Source: Rhizobium laguerreae (GTDB lineage: Bacteria; Pseudomonadota; Alphaproteobacteria; Rhizobiales; Rhizobiaceae). From it: DNA of 64,000 bases. The stretch is taken from positions 1 to 64,000 of the forward strand of contig NZ_MRDM01000003.1 in assembly GCF_002008165.1 (NCBI RefSeq). Direction: 5' to 3'. The notes below the pieces were generated by a model. It made no database searches and was not told the DNA's origin. It was given only the letters and a program-made list of their open reading frames with translations. The translations under genes were made by a program, and so were the position numbers. Below are positions 27,070-36,526 of the stretch, in pieces (positions within the stretch are counted from its first letter, which is position 1; the number at the start of each line of letters is the position of its first letter).

Positions 27070-28104
27070 ATGCGACAGACGGACCAGACGGCCGGAAAGA
27101 GACGCGGAGCCACGATTATCGACGTTGCCAGGGTGGCGGACGTCGCTGTCGGCACCGTGTCCCGTTATCTTAACGGCCAGACGATCCGCCGGTCGAACCG
27201 CGAACAGATCGAGCGCGCAATCCAGGATCTGGGCTACCGGCGCAATGCCGCAGCGGCCTCGATCCGTACCGACCTTACCCATATGATCGGCTTCCTGGTG
27301 CCGACCTTCGACGAATTCCATGCTCGGATGTTGGAACATCTGGCCAATTCCGTGCGTCAGACCGGACGAGCGCTCTTGACCTACTGTCACGGCGGCGATC
27401 CGCGCGTGGTCGCCGAGGCTCTCGATTTCTTTGCCGCGCAACGCGTCGATGCACTGGTCATGGACGGCACGGCTGAGGTCTATGATCGCGTCGACGACCT
27501 GATCCATCATGACATTCCGATCATCTTTTACAATAACGACGTCCGCGGGCTGGCCGCCGACCGCGTCATGGTCGAGAACCACCGCGCAAGCCACCGCATC
27601 GTCAGCCATTTAATCGACCTCGGCCATAGCCGCATCGGCATCCTGACCGGTGATCCGCGTAACTCATCGGGCATCGAGCGTTTGGCGGGTTATGAACAGG
27701 CGCTGCGCGACAGGGAAGTTACGATCGATCCGACGCTTGCAGCGCGCGGCAACTGGCGGATGGACGGCGGCTATGAGGCGACCAAGCGGCTGATGTCGCT
27801 GGAGAACCCGCCGACTGCGATTTTCTCCGCCAACTACGGCATGGCGGTTGGGGCGTTAAGCTGGCTGAAGGAGAATGGCCGGCACGTGCCCGAGGACATT
27901 TCGCTTGCGAGCTTCGACGATGTGGCGATCTTCCGCCTCTATGAGGCCGGCATTACGGCCGTCGCCCAGCCAGTCGCCAGCATTGCCGAGACCATCACCG
28001 ACATTCTCGTGGAACGCCTGACGGAACCATCAGGAGGAGCGACCCGCAGCATCGTTCTTGAATGCGACATCATTTTGCGGGGCTCGACGCGACGGATCAC
28101 CTGA
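27070..28104 (+). CDS. LacI family transcriptional regulator
   Basis: About 344 residues. The LacI helix-turn-helix (ATIIDVARVADVAVGTVSRY and LNGQTIRRS, hinge helix to ~65) is followed by a periplasmic-binding-protein-like effector domain (GFLVPTFDEFHARMLEHLAN, DLGHSRIGILTGDPRNSSGI, ISLASFDDVAIFRLYEAGIT). I choose ATG 27070 because the HTH begins about 13 residues later; an ATG at 26929 overlapping the previous stop would add 47 residues unusual for LacI proteins. It is likely the local repressor or activator responding to the imported sugar. Confidence 0.9.
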   Translation: MRQTDQTAGKRRGATIIDVARVADVAVGTVSRYLNGQTIRRSNREQIERAIQDLGYRRNAAAASIRTDLTHMIGFLVPTFDEFHARMLEHLANSVRQTGRALLTYCHGGDPRVVAEALDFFAAQRVDALVMDGTAEVYDRVDDLIHHDIPIIFYNNDVRGLAADRVMVENHRASHRIVSHLIDLGHSRIGILTGDPRNSSGIERLAGYEQALRDREVTIDPTLAARGNWRMDGGYEATKRLMSLENPPTAIFSANYGMAVGALSWLKENGRHVPEDISLASFDDVAIFRLYEAGITAVAQPVASIAETITDILVERLTEPSGGATRSIVLECDIILRGSTRRIT

Positions 28105-28141
28105 CGCGTTCTGCCTGCCAAGCGGTTAAAGGGAGGAAGCT

Positions 28142-29239
28142 TTGGCCAGCGTAGAATTACACGATATCGACAAGTCCTATGGCAGTTTCGAAGCGATCGA
28201 AGGGCTCAATCTAAGCGTTGATGACGGCTCCTTCACTGTCTTTGTCGGACCTTCCGGCTGCGGGAAATCGACGCTGCTGCGGATGATCGCCGGCCTTGAA
28301 AAGATCACCGCTGGCGATCTCAAGATTGATGGGCGGCGCATGAACGAGGCCGATCCGATCGAGCGCGGCGTCGCCATGGTCTTCCAGAACTATGCCCTCT
28401 ATCCGCATATGACGGTCGAGCAGAATATCGGCTTCTCGCTGCGCATGGCCGGCATGAGCAAGGCCGATATCGACAGGAGCGTCGCCGCTGCGGCCGAAAC
28501 CTTGCAAATCGAACCGCTGCTCAAGCGCAAGCCTGCTCAGCTCTCGGGCGGCCAGCGCCAGCGGGTCGCGATCGGCCGGGCGATCGTGCGCAATCCGGCT
28601 GTCTTTCTGTTCGACGAACCGCTGTCGAACCTGGATGCCGAGCTCCGCGTCTCCATGCGTGTCGAGATCGCCAAGCTGCATCGGCGCATCGGCGCCACGA
28701 TGATCTACGTCACCCATGACCAGACCGAGGCGATGACACTCGCCGACAAGATCGTCGTCATGCGCGCCGGCAAGATCGAGCAGACAGGGACGCCCGATAC
28801 GCTTTATGCCGACCCCGACAACCTCTTCGTCGCCGGTTTCATCGGCTCGCCGCGCATGAATTTCCTGGATGGCACGCTCGAGCCCAACGGCGTGGTTAGG
28901 CTCGATTGCGGCGCTGTCTTCAGGACCGCTCTCTTGCACGGCGCAGGCGACATTCCGATCAAGGCAGGCATTCGGCCCGAGCACTTTACTGGACGCGACG
29001 AGACCGGCGGTGCGATCGAGCTCAAGGTCGACGTCGTAGAAAATCTCGGCGGCACCCGTTTCATCTATGGCACGCTGAATTCCGGGCAGGCCGTGATCAT
29101 CGAGGACCGCTCCGAGACCATCCGCCGCCCCGGCGAAATCGTCACTGCCGGCTTCCCCGCACGAAGGGCCTTGCTCTTCGGTGGGGACGGCGAGCGCATC
29201 CGCGGTTCGCGCCCGGAAAACACTCTTCCGGCGGCGTAG
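28142..29239 (+). CDS. ABC sugar transporter ATPase (UgpC/MalK-like)
   Basis: 365 residues. Walker [11 protein letters not shown]-loop, signature [16 protein letters not shown], Walker [13 protein letters not shown] and H-loop [12 protein letters not shown] are all present. A C-terminal TOBE/MalK-type regulatory domain follows from ~235. The start is TTG at 28142 with GGGAGGAAG just upstream. It supplies energy to the permeases encoded at 23096 and 24052, from which it is separated by the hydrolase and regulator genes. Confidence 0.92.
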   Translation: MASVELHDIDKSYGSFEAIEGLNLSVDDGSFTVFVGPSGCGKSTLLRMIAGLEKITAGDLKIDGRRMNEADPIERGVAMVFQNYALYPHMTVEQNIGFSLRMAGMSKADIDRSVAAAAETLQIEPLLKRKPAQLSGGQRQRVAIGRAIVRNPAVFLFDEPLSNLDAELRVSMRVEIAKLHRRIGATMIYVTHDQTEAMTLADKIVVMRAGKIEQTGTPDTLYADPDNLFVAGFIGSPRMNFLDGTLEPNGVVRLDCGAVFRTALLHGAGDIPIKAGIRPEHFTGRDETGGAIELKVDVVENLGGTRFIYGTLNSGQAVIIEDRSETIRRPGEIVTAGFPARRALLFGGDGERIRGSRPENTLPAA

Positions 29240-29240
29240 C

Positions 29241-31484
29241 ATGACCGCTCATCTTCTCTGGTACGATACGCCCGCACAGCTGTGGACCGACGCGCTGCCG
29301 CTCGGCAACGGCCGGCTCGGCGCCATGGTCTTCGGCGATCCCCTGCGCGAACACCTGCAGATCAACGAATCCACCTTCTGGGCCGGCGGTCCCTATCAGC
29401 CCGTCAATCCAGACGCTATTGATCATCTGGAAACCGTGCGGCAGCTGATTTTCGACGGCCGCTATGCGGACGCCGAGACGCTGGCCGAGAAACATCTGAT
29501 GGCACGGCCGATCAAGCAGATGTCCTACCAGCCGATCGGCGATCTCCACCTCGAATTCGATCACCGCGAGAGCGTCTCGGGGTATCGGCGTGCGCTCGAT
29601 CTCGATACCGCCATCGCTACCTCGTCCTACACTGCCGACGGCATCGCCTACCTGCGCGAAGCCTTCGTGTCGCCGGTCGATGGTGTGCTGGTCCTACGCC
29701 TCTCGGCTGACAGGAAACGCGCGATCAGCTGCCGGATCTCCATCGACAGTCCACAGCAGGGAGAGATGCGCATCGGCCAGGGATCCCAGCTGAGCTTTTC
29801 GGGCAAGGGCAAAGCAGAATCCGGCATTGCCGCCGCTCTCCGGTTCGCCTTTGGCATCCGGCTTATCAACAGCGGTGGAACGGTCAACGCTTCGGGGGGA
29901 GGCCTGTCGGTAGAAGGCGCTGACGAGGTTCTAATCTTTCTCGATGCGGCGACGAGCTTCAGGCGCTACGACGACGTGTTGGGACATCCCGACCGCGATA
30001 TCGTCGATAGGATCGAAAGAGCCGCTTCGCGCGACTTCGTATCGTTGCGCGACGACCATATCGAAGAGCATCGGCGGCTATTTGGCGCATTCGCCATCGA
30101 TCTCGGATCGGCGCCTGCAGCGTCGCTTCCAACCGACCAACGTATCGCTGGATTCGCTGGTGGCGATGATCCGGCGCTGGCGGCGCTTTATGTGCAGTTC
30201 GGCCGCTATCTGATGATCGCCTCGTCGCGTCCCGGGACGCAACCGGCCAATCTGCAGGGCATCTGGAACGCGGAAACGGAGCCGCCCTGGGGCAGCAAAT
30301 ACACAGCCAACATCAATCTCCAGATGAACTATTGGCTGCCGGCGCCGGCCAATCTGCGCGAGTGCCTCGAGCCGCTCGTCGCAATGGCCGAAGAGCTTGC
30401 CGAGACCGGCAAGGCGACGGCACATGTACACTATCGCGCCCGCGGCTGGGTCATGCATCACAATACCGATCTCTGGCGCGCAACGGGACCGATCGACGGC
30501 GCCAAATGGGGACTCTGGCCAACCGGCGGTATCTGGTTGATGGCGCAGCTGCTGGACGCTTGCGACTATCTTGATGACGCCGAAGCCATGCGACGTCGAC
30601 TGTTTCCGATCGCCCGGGAGGCGGCACACTTCCTCTTCGACGTGCTTGTCCCGTTTCCCGGCACCAACTATCTGGTGACGAACCCGTCGCTTTCACCCGA
30701 AAACGTCCACCCGTACGGAGCTTCGATTTGCGCCGGTCCGGCGATGGATAGCCAGCTCATCCGCGATTTTTTGGGTCTCCTGCGCCCTCTCGCACTATCA
30801 ATCGGTGGAGAGCCCGATCTTGTCGCCGACATCGATCGTGTGCTGCCGCGCCTAGCGCCCGACAGGATCGGCGCGAATGGCCAGTTGCAGGAATGGCTCG
30901 AAGACTGGGACATGCAGGCGCCGGAGATGCATCACCGCCATGTCTCGCATCTCTACGGCCTTTATCCGAGCTGGCAGATCGACATGGACAGAACGCCCGA
31001 CCTCGCCGCCGCCGCGCGTCGTTCACTGGAGATCCGCGGGGACGACGCGACGGGGTGGGGCATCGGCTGGCGCATCAACCTTTGGGCGCGGCTGCGTGAT
31101 GGCAACCATGCCCACAACGTACTGAAACTGCTTCTAACGCCGGAACGAAGCTATAAAAACCTCTTCGACGCTCATCCGCCCTTTCAGATCGACGGAAATT
31201 TCGGCGGTGCAGCAGGCATCGTGGAGATGCTCGTGCAGTCCCGCCCGGGGGAAATCCATTTACTCCCTGCGTTGCCGACGGCATGGCCGGGCGGCAGGAT
31301 CCGTGGCTTGCGCCTCCGCGGCGGCATGCTGCTCGACCTTGACTGGGAGGATGGCGAACCGCTGACGATTAGGCTCACGGCCTCGCGTAATGTCAGTTCG
31401 ATCCTTCGCTTCGGCCAGACGCGACGCAAAGTCGATCTCGCCGCTGGCGAAAGTTTTTTCGAGGGCGGAAGCGAGTTGCGCTAA
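29241..31484 (+). CDS. GH95 alpha-L-fucosidase
   Basis: About 747 residues with the GH95 layout: N-terminal beta-domain (LWYDTPAQLWTDALPLGNGR), linker, and (alpha/alpha)6 barrel. Residues corresponding to the catalytic set of characterised GH95 enzymes are visible: Asn-x-Asn at ~357/359 in ANINLQMNYW, Glu ~487 in SPENVH, Asp ~651 in FQIDGNFGG. There is no signal peptide, so it works in the cytoplasm. Members are inverting exo-fucosidases for alpha-1,2-fucosides; GH95 galactosidases also exist. It starts one base after the ATPase stop and closes the operon. Confidence 0.9.
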   Translation: MTAHLLWYDTPAQLWTDALPLGNGRLGAMVFGDPLREHLQINESTFWAGGPYQPVNPDAIDHLETVRQLIFDGRYADAETLAEKHLMARPIKQMSYQPIGDLHLEFDHRESVSGYRRALDLDTAIATSSYTADGIAYLREAFVSPVDGVLVLRLSADRKRAISCRISIDSPQQGEMRIGQGSQLSFSGKGKAESGIAAALRFAFGIRLINSGGTVNASGGGLSVEGADEVLIFLDAATSFRRYDDVLGHPDRDIVDRIERAASRDFVSLRDDHIEEHRRLFGAFAIDLGSAPAASLPTDQRIAGFAGGDDPALAALYVQFGRYLMIASSRPGTQPANLQGIWNAETEPPWGSKYTANINLQMNYWLPAPANLRECLEPLVAMAEELAETGKATAHVHYRARGWVMHHNTDLWRATGPIDGAKWGLWPTGGIWLMAQLLDACDYLDDAEAMRRRLFPIAREAAHFLFDVLVPFPGTNYLVTNPSLSPENVHPYGASICAGPAMDSQLIRDFLGLLRPLALSIGGEPDLVADIDRVLPRLAPDRIGANGQLQEWLEDWDMQAPEMHHRHVSHLYGLYPSWQIDMDRTPDLAAAARRSLEIRGDDATGWGIGWRINLWARLRDGNHAHNVLKLLLTPERSYKNLFDAHPPFQIDGNFGGAAGIVEMLVQSRPGEIHLLPALPTAWPGGRIRGLRLRGGMLLDLDWEDGEPLTIRLTASRNVSSILRFGQTRRKVDLAAGESFFEGGSELR

Positions 31485-31866
31485 ATCCGCGCGGACGAGG
31501 TGCTGGGCTGGGCTCGTACGGCACTCGGGTTGTCCGATCTGTCGGAGACGAGTTTGCGCCCGGCGTTCGCGAATGTCGCCATCAAGCCGCGTCTTATTAC
31601 GGTTTTACAGGACATAGAAACCATCGCGAAGATTCCGCCGATTGTCGTTTAGACCGAGTCGAGACCTCGGCCCGGAAAAGACTGCCCTACCTGACACTGT
31701 TAGCATGCCGCGCCTGTCCATCGGAAATTCGATGGCTCCGCCCATAGCTGCGAGTTAAAGCCATAGCAAACATCGCTCGCCAACCGATGGCTTCTTCTCG
31801 CAGTTAAGGCAGTCGAAATTTCAGTCAAAGGCCATGCTCTCCATAGAAATTGAAGGCAGGGCGCAA
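31485..31866. other. Intergenic region with a protein-like remnant
   Basis: Directly after the GH95 stop the same frame stays open for 55 codons to a TAG at 31650-31652, and it reads like a protein C-terminus (DEVLGWARTALGLSDLSETS, then FANVAIKPRLITVLQDIETI). It has no start codon of its own and looks like the tail of a lost gene that I cannot name. The rest (31653-31866) shows no gene. Confidence 0.4.
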
Positions 31867-32652
31867 TCACACGCTCGAGATTAGACCCCCGTCCACGCGG
31901 ATCACCGATCCGGTCAGATAGGAGGCGCGGCTGCTTGCCATGAACGCGACAACGTCGGCATATTCCTGCGGTTCGCCGTAGCGCCCGACGGGGATCGATG
32001 CAGTGCTTGCCGCTGAAACTTCCTCGACGGCCTTCCCTTCGCGCTTCGCCTTCTGATCGTCTAGGAAAGCGATACGCTGCGTGGCGACACGACCTGGCAA
32101 GACGATATTGACGGTCACGCCATCACGACCGACCTCACCCGCCAAGGTTTTCGACCAGCCGAGAAGCGACATGCGCAGCGAATTCGAAAGTCCGAGGTTA
32201 GGGATGGGCGCCACAACCCCCGACGACGTCGAGGTGATGATGCGGCCCCAACTTTTTTCGCGCATCTTGGGAAGGACGGCATCGCTGATGGCGATGACAG
32301 ACAGCACCATGCTGTCGAAATATTTGCGCCAGGTTTCTGCGCTCTGACCGGACACCAGCGTCGGCGGCGGGCCACCGGTAATGTTCACGAGCACGTCAAC
32401 CGAACCGAGCTGCTTTTCGATGGTGGCAAGATTGGGCTCGATCACACCGAGCTCGGCAAGGTCCCATTGAAGCGCCATCGCTGAGCCGCCAGCCGTGCGG
32501 ATATCGGCAACCGTTTTTTCCGCTGCTTCCCTGTTGATATCTGCAACCGCGATCCGCGCGCCTTCGACGGCGAGCGTTTTAGCAATTGCCCCGCCAAGCC
32601 CGCCGCCGGCGCCCAATACCAGGGCAGTCTTGCCTTTCAATCCGAGATCCAT
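31867..32652 (-). CDS. SDR-fold protein lacking the YxxxK catalytic pair
   Basis: 261 residues with an intact cofactor loop (VLGAGGGLG, ~13-21), DVLVNITGG and the usual C-terminus (YLTGSVIRVDGG). At the catalytic site, Tyr and Lys are replaced by Leu (NLGLSNSLRMSL, about L155 and L159), while serines at ~142-144 remain. This resembles an SDR subgroup seen in gene clusters whose chemistry is unproven; it may bind NAD(P) without classical reduction. Last gene of the minus-strand catabolic operon, 46 bases after the preceding SDR. Confidence 0.85.
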   Translation of the reverse strand: MDLGLKGKTALVLGAGGGLGGAIAKTLAVEGARIAVADINREAAEKTVADIRTAGGSAMALQWDLAELGVIEPNLATIEKQLGSVDVLVNITGGPPPTLVSGQSAETWRKYFDSMVLSVIAISDAVLPKMREKSWGRIITSTSSGVVAPIPNLGLSNSLRMSLLGWSKTLAGEVGRDGVTVNIVLPGRVATQRIAFLDDQKAKREGKAVEEVSAASTASIPVGRYGEPQEYADVVAFMASSRASYLTGSVIRVDGGLISSV

Positions 32653-32698
32653 GGTCCGTTTCCTTTCCGTTATTGGCGATCTTCATACGCTGTGATCA

Positions 32699-33472
32699 TC
32701 AGCCCGCCATCCAGCCGCCATCGACCATCAGGTTAACGCCGGTCATGTAGCTCGCCATGTCGCTGGCGAGGAAAAGCGCAGCACTCGCGACATCGTGTGG
32801 CTCGCCGAGCCGCGGCCAAGGGGTGCGACGGCGCGAATAATCGAGAGCGTCGGGATCGTTGGCGACACCCGGTTTGCCGGTGACGATCTTGCCGGGGGCG
32901 ATCGCATTGCAAACGATACCTGTCGCAGCATGGTCGACGGCAATTTGCCGGGTCATTTGCACGACTGCACCCTTGCTGACGCCGTATGGGAAATCACCAG
33001 GGCAAGCGACCATGCCGTGCTGCGATGAAATGTTGATGATGCGGCCACGCGTTTCTCCGGCCGGCTCCTGCGCCAGAAATTGCTGCGCGGCTCGCTTGCA
33101 GCAATAAAAGAAGCCCGTGACATTGACTGCCATCACCCTGTCCCATTGTTGGGGCGAGGTTTCGAGGAGATTGGTCGAGGTGTAGATCGCGGCATTGTTG
33201 ACCATGATGTCGAGCCGACCGAACTCTTTCACCGCTTGTGAGACCAGCGCATCGACGTCAGCCCAGTTGGAGATGTCGGTCCTTACGAACATGCCCCTCC
33301 CGCCTGCCGCAACGATGCAGGAAAGCGTCGTTTCACCCCCCTCGATCGGAGCCTCCAAGACGTCGGCGATCACGACGGTCGCGCCCTCTTCGACGTAGCG
33401 AAGCGCGATCGCACGGCCGAGGCCGGAGCTCGCGCCGGTGACAATGGCAATTTTCTGATCGAGCAAAGGCAT
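32699..33472 (-). CDS. SDR family oxidoreductase
   Basis: 257 residues: VTGASSGLG cofactor motif, DIMVNNAAIY, Ser in INISSQHG, catalytic YGVSKGAV, and the C-terminal MTGVNLMVDGG dimer segment typical of FabG-like dehydrogenases. It probably oxidises a hydroxy intermediate of the pathway. The start lies 10 bases after the dihydroorotase-like gene, indicating cotranscription. Confidence 0.9.
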   Translation of the reverse strand: MPLLDQKIAIVTGASSGLGRAIALRYVEEGATVVIADVLEAPIEGGETTLSCIVAAGGRGMFVRTDISNWADVDALVSQAVKEFGRLDIMVNNAAIYTSTNLLETSPQQWDRVMAVNVTGFFYCCKRAAQQFLAQEPAGETRGRIINISSQHGMVACPGDFPYGVSKGAVVQMTRQIAVDHAATGIVCNAIAPGKIVTGKPGVANDPDALDYSRRRTPWPRLGEPHDVASAALFLASDMASYMTGVNLMVDGGWMAG

Positions 33473-33482
33473 CGGCGTTCCT

Positions 33483-34817
33483 TTATGTAGCCCCGCGGAC
33501 GACCTGGCCGCGACTGGGAGTAATGAGCGTTCCGTCTTTGACGATGCGTGCGCCGCGCAGGAAGACGTCGGTCAACCGGCCGGCCGTGCGCCTGCCGTGA
33601 TAGGGTGAATAGGCGGCACGGGAGGCCTGCTCGGTATTGGTGATGACAACCGATCCGTCCATATCGACAATTAGAATGTCGGCATCTCTGCCGACGGCAA
33701 TGGAGCCTTTCGAACGTCCAAGTCCGAAGCGATGGGCGGGATTGTAGGCGCAGATCCGCACGAGATCCGGAAGCCCTAATACCTCCTCCGCCACAAGGTC
33801 CAGCATCACCGAGAGCAATGTCTGAAGACCCGGCATCCCCCCGGGAATATCTGCGAAAGATCCATAGACTGCCGACTTTTCGGCCGGGCTGTGCGGCGCA
33901 TGATCCGTCGCCATGATTGTAATCAGGCCCTCAGAGACCGCCAGGCGCAAGGCCGCGACATCGTCGCGGCCGCGAAACGGAGGCGATCCCTTCAGCCGGG
34001 CACCTTCCGTCTCGTAGTCTTCGGATGTGAAGAACAGGTTCTGCGGTGTCGTTTCGACGGTGACATCAGCCATGCTCTGAAGACGGCGCCAGGTCTCGAC
34101 GCCGAGCCTCGAATTGATTTGACGCACATGCACGCGCGCTCCGGTCTCAGCCGCCGCCAGTACGGCGCGTGCGATACCGCCGGCCTCGGCGAGCGGCGGT
34201 CTGCTGGCCAGAAATGCCGGAACGCCAACACTGCGCTCCCGCACGCCGGCTCCCTCGAGGATCGACTGGTCGCCGGGGGAAACACCTATCACCGCGCCGG
34301 TACCCACCAGCCGGCGCAGCATCTCAGTGACTGCGTCCAGACTATCGAACCGATAGTCGACAGGCACGTCGGCGGTGAACAGTTCAAGAGACACCGGCGA
34401 GAGGGCGAGCAGGTCATCCAACCTGTCGCAGTTTTTCGAAACCACGGCCTGAAAGCCGACATCGACATTCAGCCGCCCGGCGGCACTCGCCATCTTGGCC
34501 GACAATTGCTGGGCTGTCGCCGTCCAGGGATCGTCCGTCGGCATATCGAGGATGGTCGTCACGCCGCCGAGCGCCGCTGCGTGTGTGCCGCTTTCGAAAT
34601 CCTCCTTCTGCGTCATTCCCGGTTCGCGCAGATGAACATGCGCATCGACCAGGCCGGGCAGCACCTTTTTGCCGCTCGCATTGATGAAGCCGCGTGCCAT
34701 GGCGGGCTCGCCAGGCGCAAGGAGGGCCGCGACGCGTCCGTCGAGAATGCCGATATCCGCAGGAAGTTGACCGCTTGCGTTGACGACCATGCCGCCGGTG
34801 ATCAGCGTGTCGAACAT
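33483..34817 (-). CDS. Dihydroorotase/allantoinase-like amidohydrolase with altered metal site
   Basis: About 444 residues of the amidohydrolase superfamily. The HxH pair (H60, H62 in DAHVHLREPG), the third His (~230 in ARVHVRQINS) and catalytic Asp ~305 (MATDHAPHS) are present. At the carboxylated-lysine position there is Glu (~145, VSLELFTAD) and at the other metal His position Ser (~180, VIGVSPGDQ). The standard two-zinc centre of dihydroorotases and hydantoinases therefore looks broken; it may use one metal, Glu as bridge, or be a non-catalytic partner. ATG 34817 follows GGAGGCG. Upstream extension of the frame to 35423 overlaps the TPP gene and is rejected. Confidence 0.85.
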   Translation of the reverse strand: MFDTLITGGMVVNASGQLPADIGILDGRVAALLAPGEPAMARGFINASGKKVLPGLVDAHVHLREPGMTQKEDFESGTHAAALGGVTTILDMPTDDPWTATAQQLSAKMASAAGRLNVDVGFQAVVSKNCDRLDDLLALSPVSLELFTADVPVDYRFDSLDAVTEMLRRLVGTGAVIGVSPGDQSILEGAGVRERSVGVPAFLASRPPLAEAGGIARAVLAAAETGARVHVRQINSRLGVETWRRLQSMADVTVETTPQNLFFTSEDYETEGARLKGSPPFRGRDDVAALRLAVSEGLITIMATDHAPHSPAEKSAVYGSFADIPGGMPGLQTLLSVMLDLVAEEVLGLPDLVRICAYNPAHRFGLGRSKGSIAVGRDADILIVDMDGSVVITNTEQASRAAYSPYHGRRTAGRLTDVFLRGARIVKDGTLITPSRGQVVRGAT

Positions 34818-34834
34818 AGTCGCCTCCGCCTCCC

Positions 34835-36526
34835 CTACCATAGACCCGCGAGCCGCGGCTCTTCGTGCGTGACGACCTCGACAAGGGCCGCCTGCCCGGC
34901 CTTGACCTTGTCGAGGGCACGTAGCAACGCGGGGCGCAGCATTTCCGGGTCCGCGACGCATTCCGCGTAACCACCGAGAGCTTCCGCGATCGGTGCGTAA
35001 CTGCCTGTTACCCGATTCGCGCCGTACTTCGTGGTGGCGATCGGCATACTTTTCGCGTAGCCGCCGAGCACGTTGTTGCGCAGCACGATGGTCAAGACAG
35101 GCAGATTGCAGCGGACCGCGGTTTCGAAGTCGATGCCGACCATTCCGAACGCGGACTCTCCCATCAGATTGACGACGGTCGCATCGGGGCGAGCAAGCCT
35201 GGCCCCCATCGCAAAGCCTAGGCCGCTTCCGAGTTGGGTGGTCTTTCCCCAACCGATGTAGCCGCCGGGTGTGCTTGCCACATAAAATGGGCAGAACTGG
35301 TCGCGCGGATTGCCGGCGTCGTGTGTGACGATCGAGGTCTTCGGATCGATCGCCTGCATGATCTCCCAGACGACACGGTAAGGTGAGATCGGCGTGCTGT
35401 CCGATGTCAGGAGCGGCATCCATTTTTCCATGAAAGCCGCGCGAACGGCAGCGATCTCCGCCGCCGGCTGCTGACGTTCGCCGAGAGGCAGGTGATCGCG
35501 ACGGATGAGTGCGATCATCTGTTTCAGGACCGAGGCGGCGTCTGCGACCACACCCTGGGCAATCGCATAGTCCTTGCCGAGATCCGCATCGTCGAGCGTG
35601 ACATGGAGGATGGTTTTATCTTCGGGAACCGGCAGGATGTAGTAAGAGCGCGTCAGGCTGCTGCCGAGCGCGAACACCACGTCGGCCTTTGCTAGAAAAT
35701 GGTCGACGGTCGCGGGTCGGGCACGCCCGGCTGTTCCGAGAGCAAGCGGATGGTCTTCCGGAAAAGCGCTCTTGCCGTTCGGTGTCGTCATGACGGGAAT
35801 GTTCAAGAGTTCGGCAAGCTCGATCAGTTCCGGCGTCGCCGAGGCTGACAGCACTCCCTGCCCCGCGAGAATGACTGGATTTTTGGCGGCCAGCAGGCTT
35901 TCGGCCAGATCGACCACCTCACGATCACCGGCCTGCGGTACGCTGCGGCGCGGTCGGCGATGATCCGCCGGCAGAGCATCAAGCCTCTCGGCCAGCAGAT
36001 CGACAGGCAATTCGAGCAGGACCGGCGCCGGCGGCCCATTCCTGACACGCGATATCGCCGCATGCATGAGCTTGGGCAGATCATTGACCTGCATTGCCGC
36101 CTCACACCATTTGGTAATGTGCCGAAAGTTGCGGCGAGATTCGAAATTCGGGGCGATGGCTTCTGATCCGCGCGGGTAGCCGGTCGGCAGGAACAGCATC
36201 GGTACGCGGTCGTTGAAAGCCTGGGCAATGCCGGCAAATGCACTTTCGGCTCCCGGGCCATATTGCACAGTGACAACGGCAAGCTCCCTGCCGGCCGTCG
36301 CCCGGGCATAGCCCTCTGCGATATTGACGGCGACACGCTGCGTCCGCGCAATCAGCGGCGGAATGTCGAGCGCCGCTGAGGCATCGAAAAGCTCGCTTGC
36401 TGGGAAGCCAATGATCTGCTTGACGCCTTCCTCCTTCAGGACCCCGGCAATATATTCGGCGCCGCTCATAGTTTTCGCCTCGGCGGGCAAATGGCCGTCC
36501 GGCAGTGCATGCGTGCCGTCAGCCAT
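34835..36526 (-). CDS. Thiamine-pyrophosphate enzyme (acetolactate synthase / oxalyl-CoA decarboxylase-like)
   Basis: About 563 residues in three domains: N-terminal PYR domain with the cofactor-activating Glu (~71, NIAEGYARAT), central domain, and C-terminal PP domain. The diphosphate motif reads GES (~456-458) instead of GDG/GDS, followed by the conserved LRNN. The GESAFGMVGIDFETAVRCNL stretch resembles oxalyl-CoA decarboxylases and 2-hydroxyacyl-CoA lyases. It should decarboxylate or ligate a 2-oxo acid-type intermediate. The start overlaps the stop of the preceding deacetylase gene by 8 bases. Confidence 0.88.
   Translation of the reverse strand: MADGTHALPDGHLPAEAKTMSGAEYIAGVLKEEGVKQIIGFPASELFDASAALDIPPLIARTQRVAVNIAEGYARATAGRELAVVTVQYGPGAESAFAGIAQAFNDRVPMLFLPTGYPRGSEAIAPNFESRRNFRHITKWCEAAMQVNDLPKLMHAAISRVRNGPPAPVLLELPVDLLAERLDALPADHRRPRRSVPQAGDREVVDLAESLLAAKNPVILAGQGVLSASATPELIELAELLNIPVMTTPNGKSAFPEDHPLALGTAGRARPATVDHFLAKADVVFALGSSLTRSYYILPVPEDKTILHVTLDDADLGKDYAIAQGVVADAASVLKQMIALIRRDHLPLGERQQPAAEIAAVRAAFMEKWMPLLTSDSTPISPYRVVWEIMQAIDPKTSIVTHDAGNPRDQFCPFYVASTPGGYIGWGKTTQLGSGLGFAMGARLARPDATVVNLMGESAFGMVGIDFETAVRCNLPVLTIVLRNNVLGGYAKSMPIATTKYGANRVTGSYAPIAEALGGYAECVADPEMLRPALLRALDKVKAGQAALVEVVTHEEPRLAGLW

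Noticed and set aside
33483..35423. N-terminal extension of the dihydroorotase-like gene to 646 codons
   Set aside because: The first 202 codons overlap the TPP enzyme gene and read as shadow; ATG 34817 has a good ribosome-binding site.
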